A stretch of DNA of 28,528 nucleotides from an uncultured bacterium (GCA_949286405.1 CASECH010000157.1:1-28528); one strand, 5' to 3'; shown: positions 1 to 8,289, counted from the stretch's first letter. Numbers and translations: made by a program. The notes: generated by a model from the letters alone, not told the origin.

Positions 1-136
1 ATCATCTACAGTTGATGCTCTATTAACTCGTGTAATGGGCGGAAACCAAGTTAAAATTATTTCTTGGTATGATAACGAAATGGGTTACTCAACTCGTTTA
101 GCTGAAACTACTTTGATGGTTGCTGAAAAATTATAA
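1..136 (+). CDS. gap: Glyceraldehyde-3-phosphate dehydrogenase, C-terminal end (partial)
   Basis: Only the last 44 codons are present, read from base 2 to a TAA at 134-136. The peptide contains a WYDNEMGYS stretch followed by a helix ending in AEKL. This is the C-terminal signature of phosphorylating GAPDH (WYDNEWGYS in most bacteria), the glycolytic enzyme making 1,3-bisphosphoglycerate. The usual second Trp of the motif is Met here, a mild variation. The active-site Cys and NAD-binding domain lie upstream of the window, so cofactor preference cannot be judged. A clear terminator follows, so gap ends its transcription unit here. Confidence 0.9.
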   Translation, partial: SSTVDALLTRVMGGNQVKIISWYDNEMGYSTRLAETTLMVAEKL

Positions 137-162
137 TTAATCTTTTGGATTAAATAGTTTTG

Positions 163-194
163 GATAGCCTCTTAATAAAGAGGCTATCTTTTTT
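163..194 (+). terminator. Rho-independent terminator of gap
   Basis: A perfect 11-bp stem (GATAGCCTCTT with AAGAGGCTATC) around a 4-nt loop is followed directly by a run of six T. It lies 27 bases after the gap stop codon. Confidence 0.9.
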
Positions 195-261
195 ATTCTA
201 CTTTTGTCGAATTTATTTTTATTTGTAGTGCGGCACAATATATTTGATAGGAGGGAATATT

Positions 262-465
262 ATGCAAGCAGTAAAAATAATTACTTATATTTTGGTGTTA
301 GTTGGAGCCTTAAACTGGGGCTTGGTAGGCGGTTTTAATATTGATTTAGTCGCATTAATTTTTGGTGATATGACATTACTATCAAGAATAGTTTATATTC
401 TTGTTGGTTTGAGTGCTATCATTTATGCTATTGCATCTTATAGGGATGTATTTTATAGAGATTAG
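262..465 (+). CDS. DUF378 family small membrane protein
   Basis: This 67-aa protein has two hydrophobic segments (about residues 4-22 and 38-58). The first carries the GALNWGLVGGFNIDLVALIFG pattern, the hallmark of the DUF378 family, which occurs in many bacteria with unknown role. The ATG at 262 is chosen over an upstream in-frame TTG (244) because an AGGAGGG ribosome site ends 6 bases before it. It is monocistronic: the gap terminator lies upstream and the next gene is convergent. Its stop codon overlaps the last four bases of the opposing M16 peptidase gene. Function is unknown; family assignment is confident. Confidence 0.85.
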   Translation: MQAVKIITYILVLVGALNWGLVGGFNIDLVALIFGDMTLLSRIVYILVGLSAIIYAIASYRDVFYRD

Positions 466-3275
466 TTAATTAATTTTGAAAGATATTCTTTGTTAGCATC
501 CAAAGTATTTTTTGTTGCTAATATTGAATAGACAGGATGACCTGAGAAAATGTAGTTTGCGGCATTGAATATATCTTCTTGAGTTATGTTATCAATCATG
601 TCGAAATATTGGTTTTCTTTTGAAATTCCATATTGAGAGCATATTCCAGAGCCAAGAGATGATATCTTTCCGCTTATGCTTTCATTACTGCTTAGGATTT
701 CATTTTTAAGACTAAGTTTAGCATTTTCTAGTTCTTCTTTTGATACTTTGTTAGTTTTTAAGTCAGCTATGTGGCGTTTGAAGCCTTCTATGGATTTTTG
801 AACGTTGTCATAGCTGATTTCTCCGGTTTGATTATTTTCTGTTGTTGTTCCAATTTTGAGTTTTATTGTTCCGATATCATCTATACGAGAGTATTTGGAA
901 CGTACAGAGTATGCAAGTTTTTCTTGTTCTCTTAGGTTGTTGAATAATCTTGAAGATGGACCTCCTCCTAGAATTTTATTCAGAAGATCTAGGGTCACTG
1001 AATCTTTTAGATTACCATTTGTTTTGAATTTATAAGCCATAATTATATCGGCTTGGTTTTTAAAATCAGTATCTGTAAGGACTTTTGCTTTTTCGATTGG
1101 TTTATATGTATTAGGAATTTTAATTGGACTAAATTCTTTAAATTTAGGCATTGTATTTAATTCATAGAATAATATATTGTTAAGCTCCGGCTTTTTGTTC
1201 AGAGGTGCTGCGATTTCTACATCAACTTTTGAATTGTTCATAAGGTATGTATAAAGAGATTTGACTTCTTCTAATGTAATAGTTTTTAAATCTTCTAAAA
1301 TTTCTTCTTTTGAATAGTTGTATGGAAGATTTTTAAATAATTCATCATCTAATTTATCATTAGCTCTTTTTTCAGCTGTTTTAAGATTGTCTATAATTAA
1401 ATTTTTTACATAATCAAAAGACTCTTGCGTAAATCTAGGGCTGTACATGATTTCTTTTAAGGATTTTAGACCGATTGCAAGGTCTTCTGTCCCACAATTT
1501 AATGACAATGACATTGAGGCTTTTGTTGCATTCCCATCAAGTTTGATTCCTGATTTAGCCATGTCAAAATCGAATTGTTCTTGGGATTTGTTTGCAGTAC
1601 CTTCATTTAGCAAACCACTTAAAATTAATGTTGAAGAAGGACGAGCATTGGCATAGTCGTCACAGTTTAAATTTATATCAAGATATATGTTGTCAGTTTT
1701 TGTATTATTTGTAATTACTTGTATGTTATTTGGTAGTTTGTACATTTTTACATTGGAAAGATTTAGAGGTTGTTTTTTGTTCCCCATAAATGATATATGT
1801 TGAGCCTTTTCGTGATTTGTTTGGATATCTTTTTCACTAACTGCTTGTGGGTGGATAACTGTTAGTGCTGTTTTATTTAAATCCAGATATTTTTTTGCTG
1901 TATTTGAAATATCTTCTGGGGTAATTGAGTTTACTATATTTTCAAAATTGTTTATATAGTCAGTGTTGTTTTCAAGTAATGATGTGCCTATTATATTATT
2001 TATTGCAAAAGAGTATTCAAAAGATTTTCTAAAATTATCTATCATATTTTTTTTGACAATTTGTAATTCATCTTTTGTTGGTGGAATATTTGATATTTTA
2101 GTTATTTCATTGTATATTGCTTTGATTGCTTTTTCTGAATTCTCGTCAGAGCATTCTGCAGAAAGTAATATTGCTATTCCTTCTGATGGATTTGAGCTGA
2201 TTTTTTCATTGTCAATCCAAGCACTCGTGTTTAGAGGTTTTAGCACTTTATTAATTCGTGGAATTGATGGCAGTGTTAAAGTCTTTGCAAGTGCTTGTAT
2301 TAGTATTCTATCTTTTGCGTTATTACTTTGTGGACCATTAAATCCCATAATTATATTTGTAGCTGTTGCTTTATCAGAGATTATATCTTCCCTTTTAGTT
2401 GATTGGATTGGTTTTAATTCTTCGAAATGCCTGTTATTCGATGGAGTTTTTGGGGAAGTAAAGTATTTTGATATAAGTTTGATTGTTTCATCCGGGTTTA
2501 CTTCTCCAGATATCACTGTTACCATATTGGCTGGGTAGTAGTTATTATTGAAGTAGTTTACGACATCTTCTCTAGTTAAATTGGTTATATTATCGGTTGA
2601 ACCTCCAATTAAATCAGTAGAAGTTGATTTAATATTATACAAGTTTTTTATAGTTTTATTAACTGCAAGATTTTCAGGATCAGAAAGTATCATATTAATC
2701 TCTGAGTTTACAATACCTTTTTCTTTTTCGAGTTTTTCAACTGCAAATAAAGGGGTTTCAAGCATTGAAGCATGGAGTTTAATCTTATTTTCTAAATCAG
2801 TAGGGTTCAGCAGGTTTGAACTAATGTAGTAATTTGTTTCTGCAAAACCTGTACTAGCATTGGTTTCTGCCCCCATTTTATCTACTTCTTTGAAAAACTG
2901 ACCTTCTTCAAGTCCGTTTGAACCGTTAAATAAGTTATGTTCAATATAGTGACTTATACCTCTGAGTTTGTCTGGCTCATTCATTGAGCCTGTATTTACG
3001 TAAGTTCTAAGTACAGTTTCTCCTTCTTTTGGAACAATAACTACTTTTTGCCCATTTGCCAGTTTATAGCAGTGAGCTTTTATATCGTAAGGAAAACTAA
3101 TTTCACCTGTTTTGTTGTAGCTAAGAGGAACTTTTACAGAATAATCTTGTGTTGCAATAGGCAACATTGTTTTTTGTCCCGTTTCGGGGGTAGTTGTTTG
3201 GTTCTTTTGAATATTATTCGTTTGTTTATATTTGTTGATATTTTTTATGAAAATTGGATTAATATTATTAAGCAT
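462..3275 (-). CDS. M16 family zinc metallopeptidase (two-domain, pitrilysin/PqqL-like)
   Basis: This 937-aa protein has the M16 layout: an active N-terminal half with the inverted zinc motif HYIEH at residues 109-113 and the distal zinc Glu near residue 192 (IVNSEINM), then a second M16-like half from about residue 500. In the second half the metal site is degenerate (LSGLLNEG in place of HxxEH). Such enzymes degrade peptides inside a clamshell formed by both halves. The first roughly 60 residues are polar and Asn/Gln/Thr-rich with no hydrophobic signal segment, so Sec export is not evident, although many bacterial M16 relatives are periplasmic. The ATG has a GGAG four bases upstream. The gene is convergent with the DUF378 gene, with a 4-bp overlap. 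Substrate unknown. Confidence 0.93.
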   Translation of the reverse strand: MLNNINPIFIKNINKYKQTNNIQKNQTTTPETGQKTMLPIATQDYSVKVPLSYNKTGEISFPYDIKAHCYKLANGQKVVIVPKEGETVLRTYVNTGSMNEPDKLRGISHYIEHNLFNGSNGLEEGQFFKEVDKMGAETNASTGFAETNYYISSNLLNPTDLENKIKLHASMLETPLFAVEKLEKEKGIVNSEINMILSDPENLAVNKTIKNLYNIKSTSTDLIGGSTDNITNLTREDVVNYFNNNYYPANMVTVISGEVNPDETIKLISKYFTSPKTPSNNRHFEELKPIQSTKREDIISDKATATNIIMGFNGPQSNNAKDRILIQALAKTLTLPSIPRINKVLKPLNTSAWIDNEKISSNPSEGIAILLSAECSDENSEKAIKAIYNEITKISNIPPTKDELQIVKKNMIDNFRKSFEYSFAINNIIGTSLLENNTDYINNFENIVNSITPEDISNTAKKYLDLNKTALTVIHPQAVSEKDIQTNHEKAQHISFMGNKKQPLNLSNVKMYKLPNNIQVITNNTKTDNIYLDINLNCDDYANARPSSTLILSGLLNEGTANKSQEQFDFDMAKSGIKLDGNATKASMSLSLNCGTEDLAIGLKSLKEIMYSPRFTQESFDYVKNLIIDNLKTAEKRANDKLDDELFKNLPYNYSKEEILEDLKTITLEEVKSLYTYLMNNSKVDVEIAAPLNKKPELNNILFYELNTMPKFKEFSPIKIPNTYKPIEKAKVLTDTDFKNQADIIMAYKFKTNGNLKDSVTLDLLNKILGGGPSSRLFNNLREQEKLAYSVRSKYSRIDDIGTIKLKIGTTTENNQTGEISYDNVQKSIEGFKRHIADLKTNKVSKEELENAKLSLKNEILSSNESISGKISSLGSGICSQYGISKENQYFDMIDNITQEDIFNAANYIFSGHPVYSILATKNTLDANKEYLSKLIN

Positions 3276-3347
3276 AGTTCTCCATCTACCTACATATTAA
3301 TAAAAACATGAGGAAGAAAAAAATTGCTTTTTTTTTGTTGTAAATAA

Positions 3348-4625
3348 TTATTTTTTGAAAATAGTTTGTTCTCGATCCGGTCCAACGCTTACTATTGAAA
3401 TTGGAACTTCGAGAATTGCTTCAAGTCTTTCCAAGTATTTTTTACAATTTTCTGGAAGCATTGAGTATTCTCTAACTTCTGAAATATCTTCGTTCCAACC
3501 TTTAAATGTTTCATAAACAGGTTCAAGATATTTATGAATAAATACATTTGTTGGATAGTGAGTATAAATTTTACCATCTCTTATATCTTTATATGCAATG
3601 CATACTTTAATTTCATCAAAATTATCAAATACATCAATTTTAGTTAAAGCGATAGAAGTAAGTCCTCCTACAAGTACAGAATATTTCATTGTAACAGCAT
3701 CAAACCATCCGCATCTGCGAGGACGACCGGTTGTTACACCAAATTCATGCCCTACTTCTCTTATTTTATCACCTATTTCATCAGTTAATTCTGTTACGAA
3801 AGGTCCTTCTCCAACTCTTGTTACGTATGCTTTAGCAACTCCTATAACTTCATCAATCATTGTTGGTCCATATCCACTGCCTGTAGCAGCCCCTCCTCCG
3901 ATGGGGTTGGAACTTGTAACATAAGGATATGTGCCATAGTCTATGTCTAGCATTACGCCTTGAGCTCCTTCAAATAAGATGTTTTTACCTTTTTTATTTT
4001 GATTTAGCATTTCTTGCCAGTCAAAACATACGTATGGTCTAAATATTTCAGCATATTTTTCACATAATGATTTAATTTCTTCTTTTGAATATGGTTTTAG
4101 CCCATATACATCTTTTAGCATTTTATTTTTTAGTGGGAGTATAATATCAATTTTTTCATTAAGTGCTTCCGGTGAATATAAATCTTCTATTTTAAATCCA
4201 ATTCTTGCTGCTTTATCAGTATAAGTTGGTCCTATTCCCTTTTTTGTTGTTCCGATTTTCCCTTTTTTAGCATTGTCTTCGCTATAGCCGTCTACTTCTG
4301 TATGATAAGGCATTGTAATTGAAGCAAGAGGGCTGACTTTTAATAAAGAAACATCAATACCATCTGATATCAGTCCTTGTACTTCTGCTTCAAAGGATTC
4401 TGGTAATATAACTGTGCCTGCCCCAATAAAGCATGTTTTGTCTCCGTATAAAATTCCTGACGGAATTAGGTGGAATTTGTAGGTTTTATTATCTACAACA
4501 ACCGTATGTCCTGCATTGCAACCGCCCTGATATCTTATAATTAAATCAGCTTCTTGAGCTAATAAATCAGTAATTTTTGCTTTACCTTCATCGCCCCATT
4601 GAGCACCAACTACTACTTTATTCAT
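3348..4625 (-). CDS. purA: Adenylosuccinate synthetase
   Basis: This 425-aa, full-length enzyme joins IMP and aspartate using GTP, the first step from IMP to AMP. Visible motifs are the N-terminal QWGDEGK loop (residues 9-15, with the catalytic Asp12), NAGHTVV with catalytic His40, and the GTTKKGIGPTYTDKAAR segment. The ATG at 4625 is preferred to an in-frame ATG 18 bases upstream: AAGGA lies 9 bases before it, inside the longer reading, and the family begins right at this Met. The residue after the GDEGK Lys is Ala rather than the common Gly (GDEGKAK). The gene has its own promoter-like sequence and is separated from the etf operon upstream by 86 bases. Confidence 0.97.
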   Translation of the reverse strand: MNKVVVGAQWGDEGKAKITDLLAQEADLIIRYQGGCNAGHTVVVDNKTYKFHLIPSGILYGDKTCFIGAGTVILPESFEAEVQGLISDGIDVSLLKVSPLASITMPYHTEVDGYSEDNAKKGKIGTTKKGIGPTYTDKAARIGFKIEDLYSPEALNEKIDIILPLKNKMLKDVYGLKPYSKEEIKSLCEKYAEIFRPYVCFDWQEMLNQNKKGKNILFEGAQGVMLDIDYGTYPYVTSSNPIGGGAATGSGYGPTMIDEVIGVAKAYVTRVGEGPFVTELTDEIGDKIREVGHEFGVTTGRPRRCGWFDAVTMKYSVLVGGLTSIALTKIDVFDNFDEIKVCIAYKDIRDGKIYTHYPTNVFIHKYLEPVYETFKGWNEDISEVREYSMLPENCKKYLERLEAILEVPISIVSVGPDREQTIFKK

Positions 4626-4664
4626 ATCCCACAATCCTTTCATAAATTGGTCAATTACTTATGT

Positions 4665-4693
4665 ATTTTAACATAAAAAGAAGAAGTATTAAA
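4665..4693 (-). promoter_or_regulatory. Putative sigma70-type promoter of purA
   Basis: On the minus strand there is an extended -10 (TGT then TAAAAT) at 4665-4673. A weak -35 (TTTAAT, 4688-4693) stands 17 bases upstream of the hexamer. The start codon is 39 bases downstream of the -10. The -35 match is poor, so the extended -10 carries the call. Confidence 0.45.
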
Positions 4694-4711
4694 ATATAAA
4701 ACTTGTATATG

Positions 4712-5722
4712 TTAAAATTTATATTTTTTTTGTTTTAGAAGATTGGTTAATTTAGGTATAATATCAAAAGCATCTCCAACTATTCCGTAGTCACAATTTT
4801 CAAATATTGGAGCATTGGAATCTGAATTTATTGCTATTATTTTATCAGAATTGTTCATACCTACTATATGTTGAATAGCTCCTGAAATTCCACATGCTAT
4901 ATAGAGCTTTGGAGATACTGTTTTCCCTGTTTGACCTATTTGAATTTCTTGAGGGGCAATCCCTATATCCACTGCACCTCTGCTAGCAGCGACAGTTCCT
5001 CCGATTGCATTGGCGAAGTCTTTCAAAAGTTCAAAGCCTTCTTTAGATTTCATTCCTTTGCCTCCTGCAACAATTATATCTGAGCTGTCTAGGTCATTTA
5101 TGGTTGTTTGTGCTTTTTTTATTATATCTATCAGTTCTATTTGTGGATTAATAGAGCTAAGATTTACTTCTTTATAAATATATTGAGTCTCTTTTTTTAT
5201 TATATTTTCTAATGGTTTGAAAACTTTTGGTCTTACTGTTGCCATTTGAGGTTTGTTTTTGCAAATGATTGTTGCCATTAGCTGACCGCCAAATGTAGGT
5301 CTTGTCGCAGCTAAGAGGCCTTTTTCATTTATTTGCAATTCAATACAATCTGCAGTTAGACCAGTGTGTAGAGAAGAAGATATTCTCGGTGCGAGATCTC
5401 TACCTTGATTGGTTGCTCCAAGTAGAAATATTTCTGGTTGTATTTCCTCTATTATTGGAATTATTGTTTTTGAATAGTATTCCGTTGAATAGTGTCTGAA
5501 TTTTTCATTTTCTAGGACATAGACTTTATCCACTCCATTGTTTTCAAAGCCTTCTTTATACCCGTTAATTAGTCCTTGTGGGGTAAGCATTATTAATTCT
5601 ATTGATGGATTTTCAAGAGATTTTGAAAGCTCAATAGCTTTTTGTATAAGTTCAAATACTACAGTATGTATGTAAAAATCAGGAGTGATTTCTGCATATA
5701 TTAAAATAATATTTTTATTCAT
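4712..5722 (-). CDS. etfA: Electron transfer flavoprotein, alpha subunit
   Basis: At 336 aa, this has the EtfA two-part layout: an N-terminal adenine-nucleotide-hydrolase-like domain (about 1-190) and the conserved C-terminal FAD domain. The latter shows AASRGAVD, the GQTGKTVSPKLYIACGISGA block and QHIVGM. FAD binds this domain and shuttles electrons between dehydrogenases and other carriers in the cytoplasm. There is no N-terminal ferredoxin-like extension. It is the last gene of the operon and overlaps etfB by 8 bases, which suggests translational coupling. The pair's likely partner is discussed under etfB and the NfnA-like gene. Confidence 0.96.
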   Translation of the reverse strand: MNKNIILIYAEITPDFYIHTVVFELIQKAIELSKSLENPSIELIMLTPQGLINGYKEGFENNGVDKVYVLENEKFRHYSTEYYSKTIIPIIEEIQPEIFLLGATNQGRDLAPRISSSLHTGLTADCIELQINEKGLLAATRPTFGGQLMATIICKNKPQMATVRPKVFKPLENIIKKETQYIYKEVNLSSINPQIELIDIIKKAQTTINDLDSSDIIVAGGKGMKSKEGFELLKDFANAIGGTVAASRGAVDIGIAPQEIQIGQTGKTVSPKLYIACGISGAIQHIVGMNNSDKIIAINSDSNAPIFENCDYGIVGDAFDIIPKLTNLLKQKKYKF

Positions 5723-6500
5723 TATTCAAGACTCCACATTGACATATTTTTTCAAATAATTCATTGCAGTTTGTACAGATGAATTTTTCAGAACGTTTGT
5801 TTGGAGCTCTAAATGCTTTGCTCACGTAAGTTGGAGAACCTTTTATTCCAACATCGTCGCTATTTAGTTCGATGTCTGACATATTTAAAGTTTTAATAGA
5901 TGCTTTTTGTGCTTTTATTATACCGTTTATAAGAGGTCTAGTTGGCTCATTATCTTGCTGTAGCACACATACAAGTGCAGGAAATTTTATTTTTAGAATT
6001 TCTATACCATAATCACTTTCTTTTTTTACCGTAATTGATTCTTCATCACAATTTTCTATAGATTTTACATAGGTTACTTGAGGAATATCAAGTTTGCTCG
6101 CAATACTTGGGCCAGTTTGTGCTGTATCACCATCTACGGCAAATTGGCCGCAAATTATAAGATCAAAATCAGGTGAGAATTTTTTTATAGCCTGTGAAAT
6201 TGTTTTTGATGTTGCATAAGTGTCAGCTCCTGCAAATTTTTTATCAGATAGCAATATCCCATCGTCACATCCTATTGCTATAGCTTTTCTTAGCATTTCA
6301 TCAGCTTGAGGAGGCCCCATGGTTATCGCTATTATGTGCACATTATTACATTGCTTTTTGATATTTAAAGCAAATTCTAATGCATATACATCAAAAGGGT
6401 TGATGATACTTTCAACACCTTCCCTTTGAATTGTATTATGCTCTGTCCATTTGATATCTGTTGTATCAGGAACTTGTTTTATGCATACAAGAATTTTCAT
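5715..6500 (-). CDS. etfB: Electron transfer flavoprotein, beta subunit, with cysteine-rich C-terminal tail
   Basis: This 261-aa protein starts MKILVCIKQVPDT, typical of EtfB. It carries GQFAVDGDTAQTGP (residues 118-131), the DGDTAQ form found in clostridial, flavin-bifurcating-type EtfB and unlike the DDxNQ form of mitochondrial ETF. I infer, but cannot prove, that it binds a second flavin rather than AMP. The last about 25 residues depart from the family and hold four cysteines (C242, C245, C253, C255; CxxC-x7-CxC), suggesting a metal site. AAGG precedes the ATG. It starts 2 bases after the stop of the four-cysteine small protein and overlaps etfA by 8 bases. Confidence 0.96.
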   Translation of the reverse strand: MKILVCIKQVPDTTDIKWTEHNTIQREGVESIINPFDVYALEFALNIKKQCNNVHIIAITMGPPQADEMLRKAIAIGCDDGILLSDKKFAGADTYATSKTISQAIKKFSPDFDLIICGQFAVDGDTAQTGPSIASKLDIPQVTYVKSIENCDEESITVKKESDYGIEILKIKFPALVCVLQQDNEPTRPLINGIIKAQKASIKTLNMSDIELNSDDVGIKGSPTYVSKAFRAPNKRSEKFICTNCNELFEKICQCGVLNNE

Positions 6501-6502
6501 TT

Positions 6503-6685
6503 TTACCTTGATTGACTTGCTGCTCTTTGTCTTGCATTAGTTTCGATTAGTGCGTTATATGCAAGCATATACATAGAGCATTTTTTTACACTTGGCAAAT
6601 ACCAAGCGCAACTTTCTAAAGTACATACTTTGTCAATTTCTGAACCTGCACTCATTAGTGGACAGTAAGGTATATCTTTTGCCAT
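6503..6685 (-). CDS. Small four-cysteine protein of the etf operon
   Basis: This 60-aa protein has cysteines at 8, 21, 26 and 36 (YCPLMS ... VCTLESCAWY ... KKCSMY), followed by a helical Ala-rich tail. The pattern resembles short proteins of gut bacteria and phages that pair a CP-x-MS start with a C-x4-CAW motif; they have no assigned role that I know. Four cysteines could hold zinc or an Fe-S cluster. The ATG has an AAGGAG 8 bases upstream. It lies between the NfnA-like reductase and etfB with gaps of 12 and 2 bases, so it is surely co-transcribed with redox genes. A role in cluster or partner assembly is speculation. Confidence 0.75.
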   Translation of the reverse strand: MAKDIPYCPLMSAGSEIDKVCTLESCAWYLPSVKKCSMYMLAYNALIETNARQRAASQSR

Positions 6686-6697
6686 TATAATCTCTCC

Positions 6698-7546
6698 TTA
6701 TTTACTTATAGCAGCTGCTTGTTTTAGTAAATTACAGTTTTCGTCCCTTTTTCTTTCTTGATCTTTGTATATCCTTGTTCTGTTTATTACTTCATCAAAG
6801 TCAATTTTATGGGCATCAAAGTCAGGACCGTCAACGCAGGCAAATTTTGTTTCTCCGCCTACAGTAACTCGGCAAGCTCCGCACATACCTGTGCCGTCTA
6901 CCATAATTGGGTTCATACTTGCTTCAGTATAAATGCCTTTATCTCGAGTTAAATTAGCCACTGCTCTCATCATTGGCATAGGTCCAACGGCTATTGCATA
7001 ATCAATTTTTTCTTGTCCCATTAATCTTTCTAGTACTTGAGTTACAAAGCCTTGTTCACCTAATGTGCCGTCATCTGTTGTTATAAATAATTCTGTGCAA
7101 GCATCTTTCATTTTTTCTTGCCAGAAAATAAGGTCTTTATTTCTTGCACCCATAATCATGTATACTTTATTGCCAGCTTCTTTAAATGCTTTTGCAATTA
7201 AATAGCAAGGAGCTGCACCATAACCACCAGCTAAACATACTACGGTTCCGTATTTTTTGATGTGGGTAGGTTGTCCTAGTGGGCCTACAATATCAGCAAT
7301 TTCATCACCAACATTTTTTGCTGCTAATTGTTTTGTAGAGTAACCTACTGCCATAAATACCAATGTCAAAGCTCCGGTTTCTTTATTTACGTCTGCTATG
7401 GTAAGAGGTACTCTTTCACTATTTTCATTAGCTCTGAATATGATAAACTGTCCTGCCTTTGCATTTCGTACAACATATGGTGCATCAATAGTAATTTCAT
7501 ATTGATTTGGACATAATTCTTTTTTAGATAAAATTTTATAACCCAT
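6698..7546 (-). CDS. NfnA/SudB-like FAD/NAD(P)-binding ferredoxin reductase subunit
   Basis: This 282-aa protein is of the dihydroorotate-dehydrogenase electron-transfer (PyrK) / NfnA / sulfide dehydrogenase SudB type. In order: an FAD-binding barrel with RVPLTIAD (residues 45-52), an NAD(P) Rossmann half with LAGGYGAAPC (105-114), and a C-terminal [2Fe-2S] site with C222, C225 and C237 plus Asp217. This matches the Asp-Cys3 ligation known for this family. In Nfn/SudAB complexes it pairs with a glutamate-synthase-like NfnB subunit, but no such gene is adjacent. Instead it heads an operon ending in etfBA, which suggests NAD(H) exchange with Etf. AAGGAG lies 6 bases before the ATG. Alternative: a standalone PyrK-like protein. 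Confidence 0.9.
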   Translation of the reverse strand: MGYKILSKKELCPNQYEITIDAPYVVRNAKAGQFIIFRANENSERVPLTIADVNKETGALTLVFMAVGYSTKQLAAKNVGDEIADIVGPLGQPTHIKKYGTVVCLAGGYGAAPCYLIAKAFKEAGNKVYMIMGARNKDLIFWQEKMKDACTELFITTDDGTLGEQGFVTQVLERLMGQEKIDYAIAVGPMPMMRAVANLTRDKGIYTEASMNPIMVDGTGMCGACRVTVGGETKFACVDGPDFDAHKIDFDEVINRTRIYKDQERKRDENCNLLKQAAAISK

Positions 7547-7571
7547 ATTAGTCTCCTTCTTATATGCTAGT

Positions 7572-7601
7572 ATTATACAATAAATTTTTTAATATAGGCA
7601 A
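7572..7601 (-). promoter_or_regulatory. Putative sigma70-type promoter of the etf operon
   Basis: On the minus strand a TTGCCT (-35, 7596-7601) and a perfect TATAAT (-10, 7572-7577) are 18 bases apart. They stand 25 bases upstream of the first gene's ATG. Confidence 0.6.
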
Positions 7602-7713
7602 GCTTTTTAAGGAATGTTATATAATTTTTCACAAGATTATAGTTGGTAAAGTGGATTCTAATTTTCGCTAAGGTATTTTTTTTTTTAAGTATGCATAATT
7701 GAAGCAGTATAGG

Positions 7714-8289
7714 ATGTTTGAATTTATTAATATGAAAGAAAATTTAGATAATAAAAAAACAAATTATAGATCTTCTACTGATGATAAAAGCTTATTTTTT
7801 AAGCGTGTTGCTTGTAAGGCTTTGTGTTACAAGTATAATTCTATATCTCCTAATATGGTTGGGCTTAGAATTGAGTTATTACGTAAAATTTTAGGGAAAA
7901 CAAAGTCGTTATTTCTTATTGAACAACCTTTTATGTGTGATTACGGATGTAATATTTCTGTTGGAGAAAATTTTTATGCTAATCATAATCTTTTAATTTT
8001 AGATTCAGGGAAAGTGATTTTTGGAGATGATGTACTAGTAGGTCCAAATTGCTCTTTTTATACTACAAGTCATCCATTGGAACCAGAATTAAGAAAATTT
8101 GGATTAGAAGAATCTAAATCAATCGTGATTGGTAATAATGTCTGGATTTGTGGGAATGTTACTGTTTTACCCGGAGTTAAAATTGGTGATAATTCTGTAA
8201 TAGGGGCTTCAAGTGTTGTTTCTAAGGATATTCCTGCAAATGTGCTTGCGGTTGGAAGTCCTTGTAAGATAATAAAAAACTTGAAGTGA
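7714..8289 (+). CDS. Left-handed beta-helix (hexapeptide) O-acetyltransferase, Maa/LacA/NodL type
   Basis: This protein of about 191 aa has a short helical maltose-acetyltransferase N-terminal domain (NYRSSTDDKSLFF... region). The rest is built of hexapeptide turns (IVIGNNVWICGNVTVLPGVKIGDNSVIGASSVV) ending in PANVLAVGSPCKIIK, the classic C-terminus of this group. YTTSHP contains the expected catalytic His. It would transfer acetyl from acetyl-CoA to a sugar hydroxyl; the acceptor is unknown. The start is uncertain: ATG at 7714 or 7732, or a TTG at 7699, none with a convincing ribosome site. It ends in a terminator shared with the convergent sugar-kinase gene. Confidence 0.88.
   Translation: MFEFINMKENLDNKKTNYRSSTDDKSLFFKRVACKALCYKYNSISPNMVGLRIELLRKILGKTKSLFLIEQPFMCDYGCNISVGENFYANHNLLILDSGKVIFGDDVLVGPNCSFYTTSHPLEPELRKFGLEESKSIVIGNNVWICGNVTVLPGVKIGDNSVIGASSVVSKDIPANVLAVGSPCKIIKNLK

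Noticed and set aside
1963..2538. 191-codon open frame on the plus strand
   Set aside because: It lies wholly antisense inside the M16 peptidase, has no ribosome site and reads as a reverse shadow of an AT-rich gene.
3311..3340. A/T runs after purA as a terminator hairpin
   Set aside because: Only A-T pairing around GCAA with no GC in the stem; too weak to call.
3598..3924. 108-codon open frame on the plus strand
   Set aside because: Antisense to conserved purA sequence; Pro/Ser/Thr-rich, family-less product typical of a shadow frame.
7620..7625. TATAAT as promoter of the acetyltransferase gene
   Set aside because: No -35 element at 16-18 bases upstream; in such AT-rich sequence a lone TATAAT is weak evidence.
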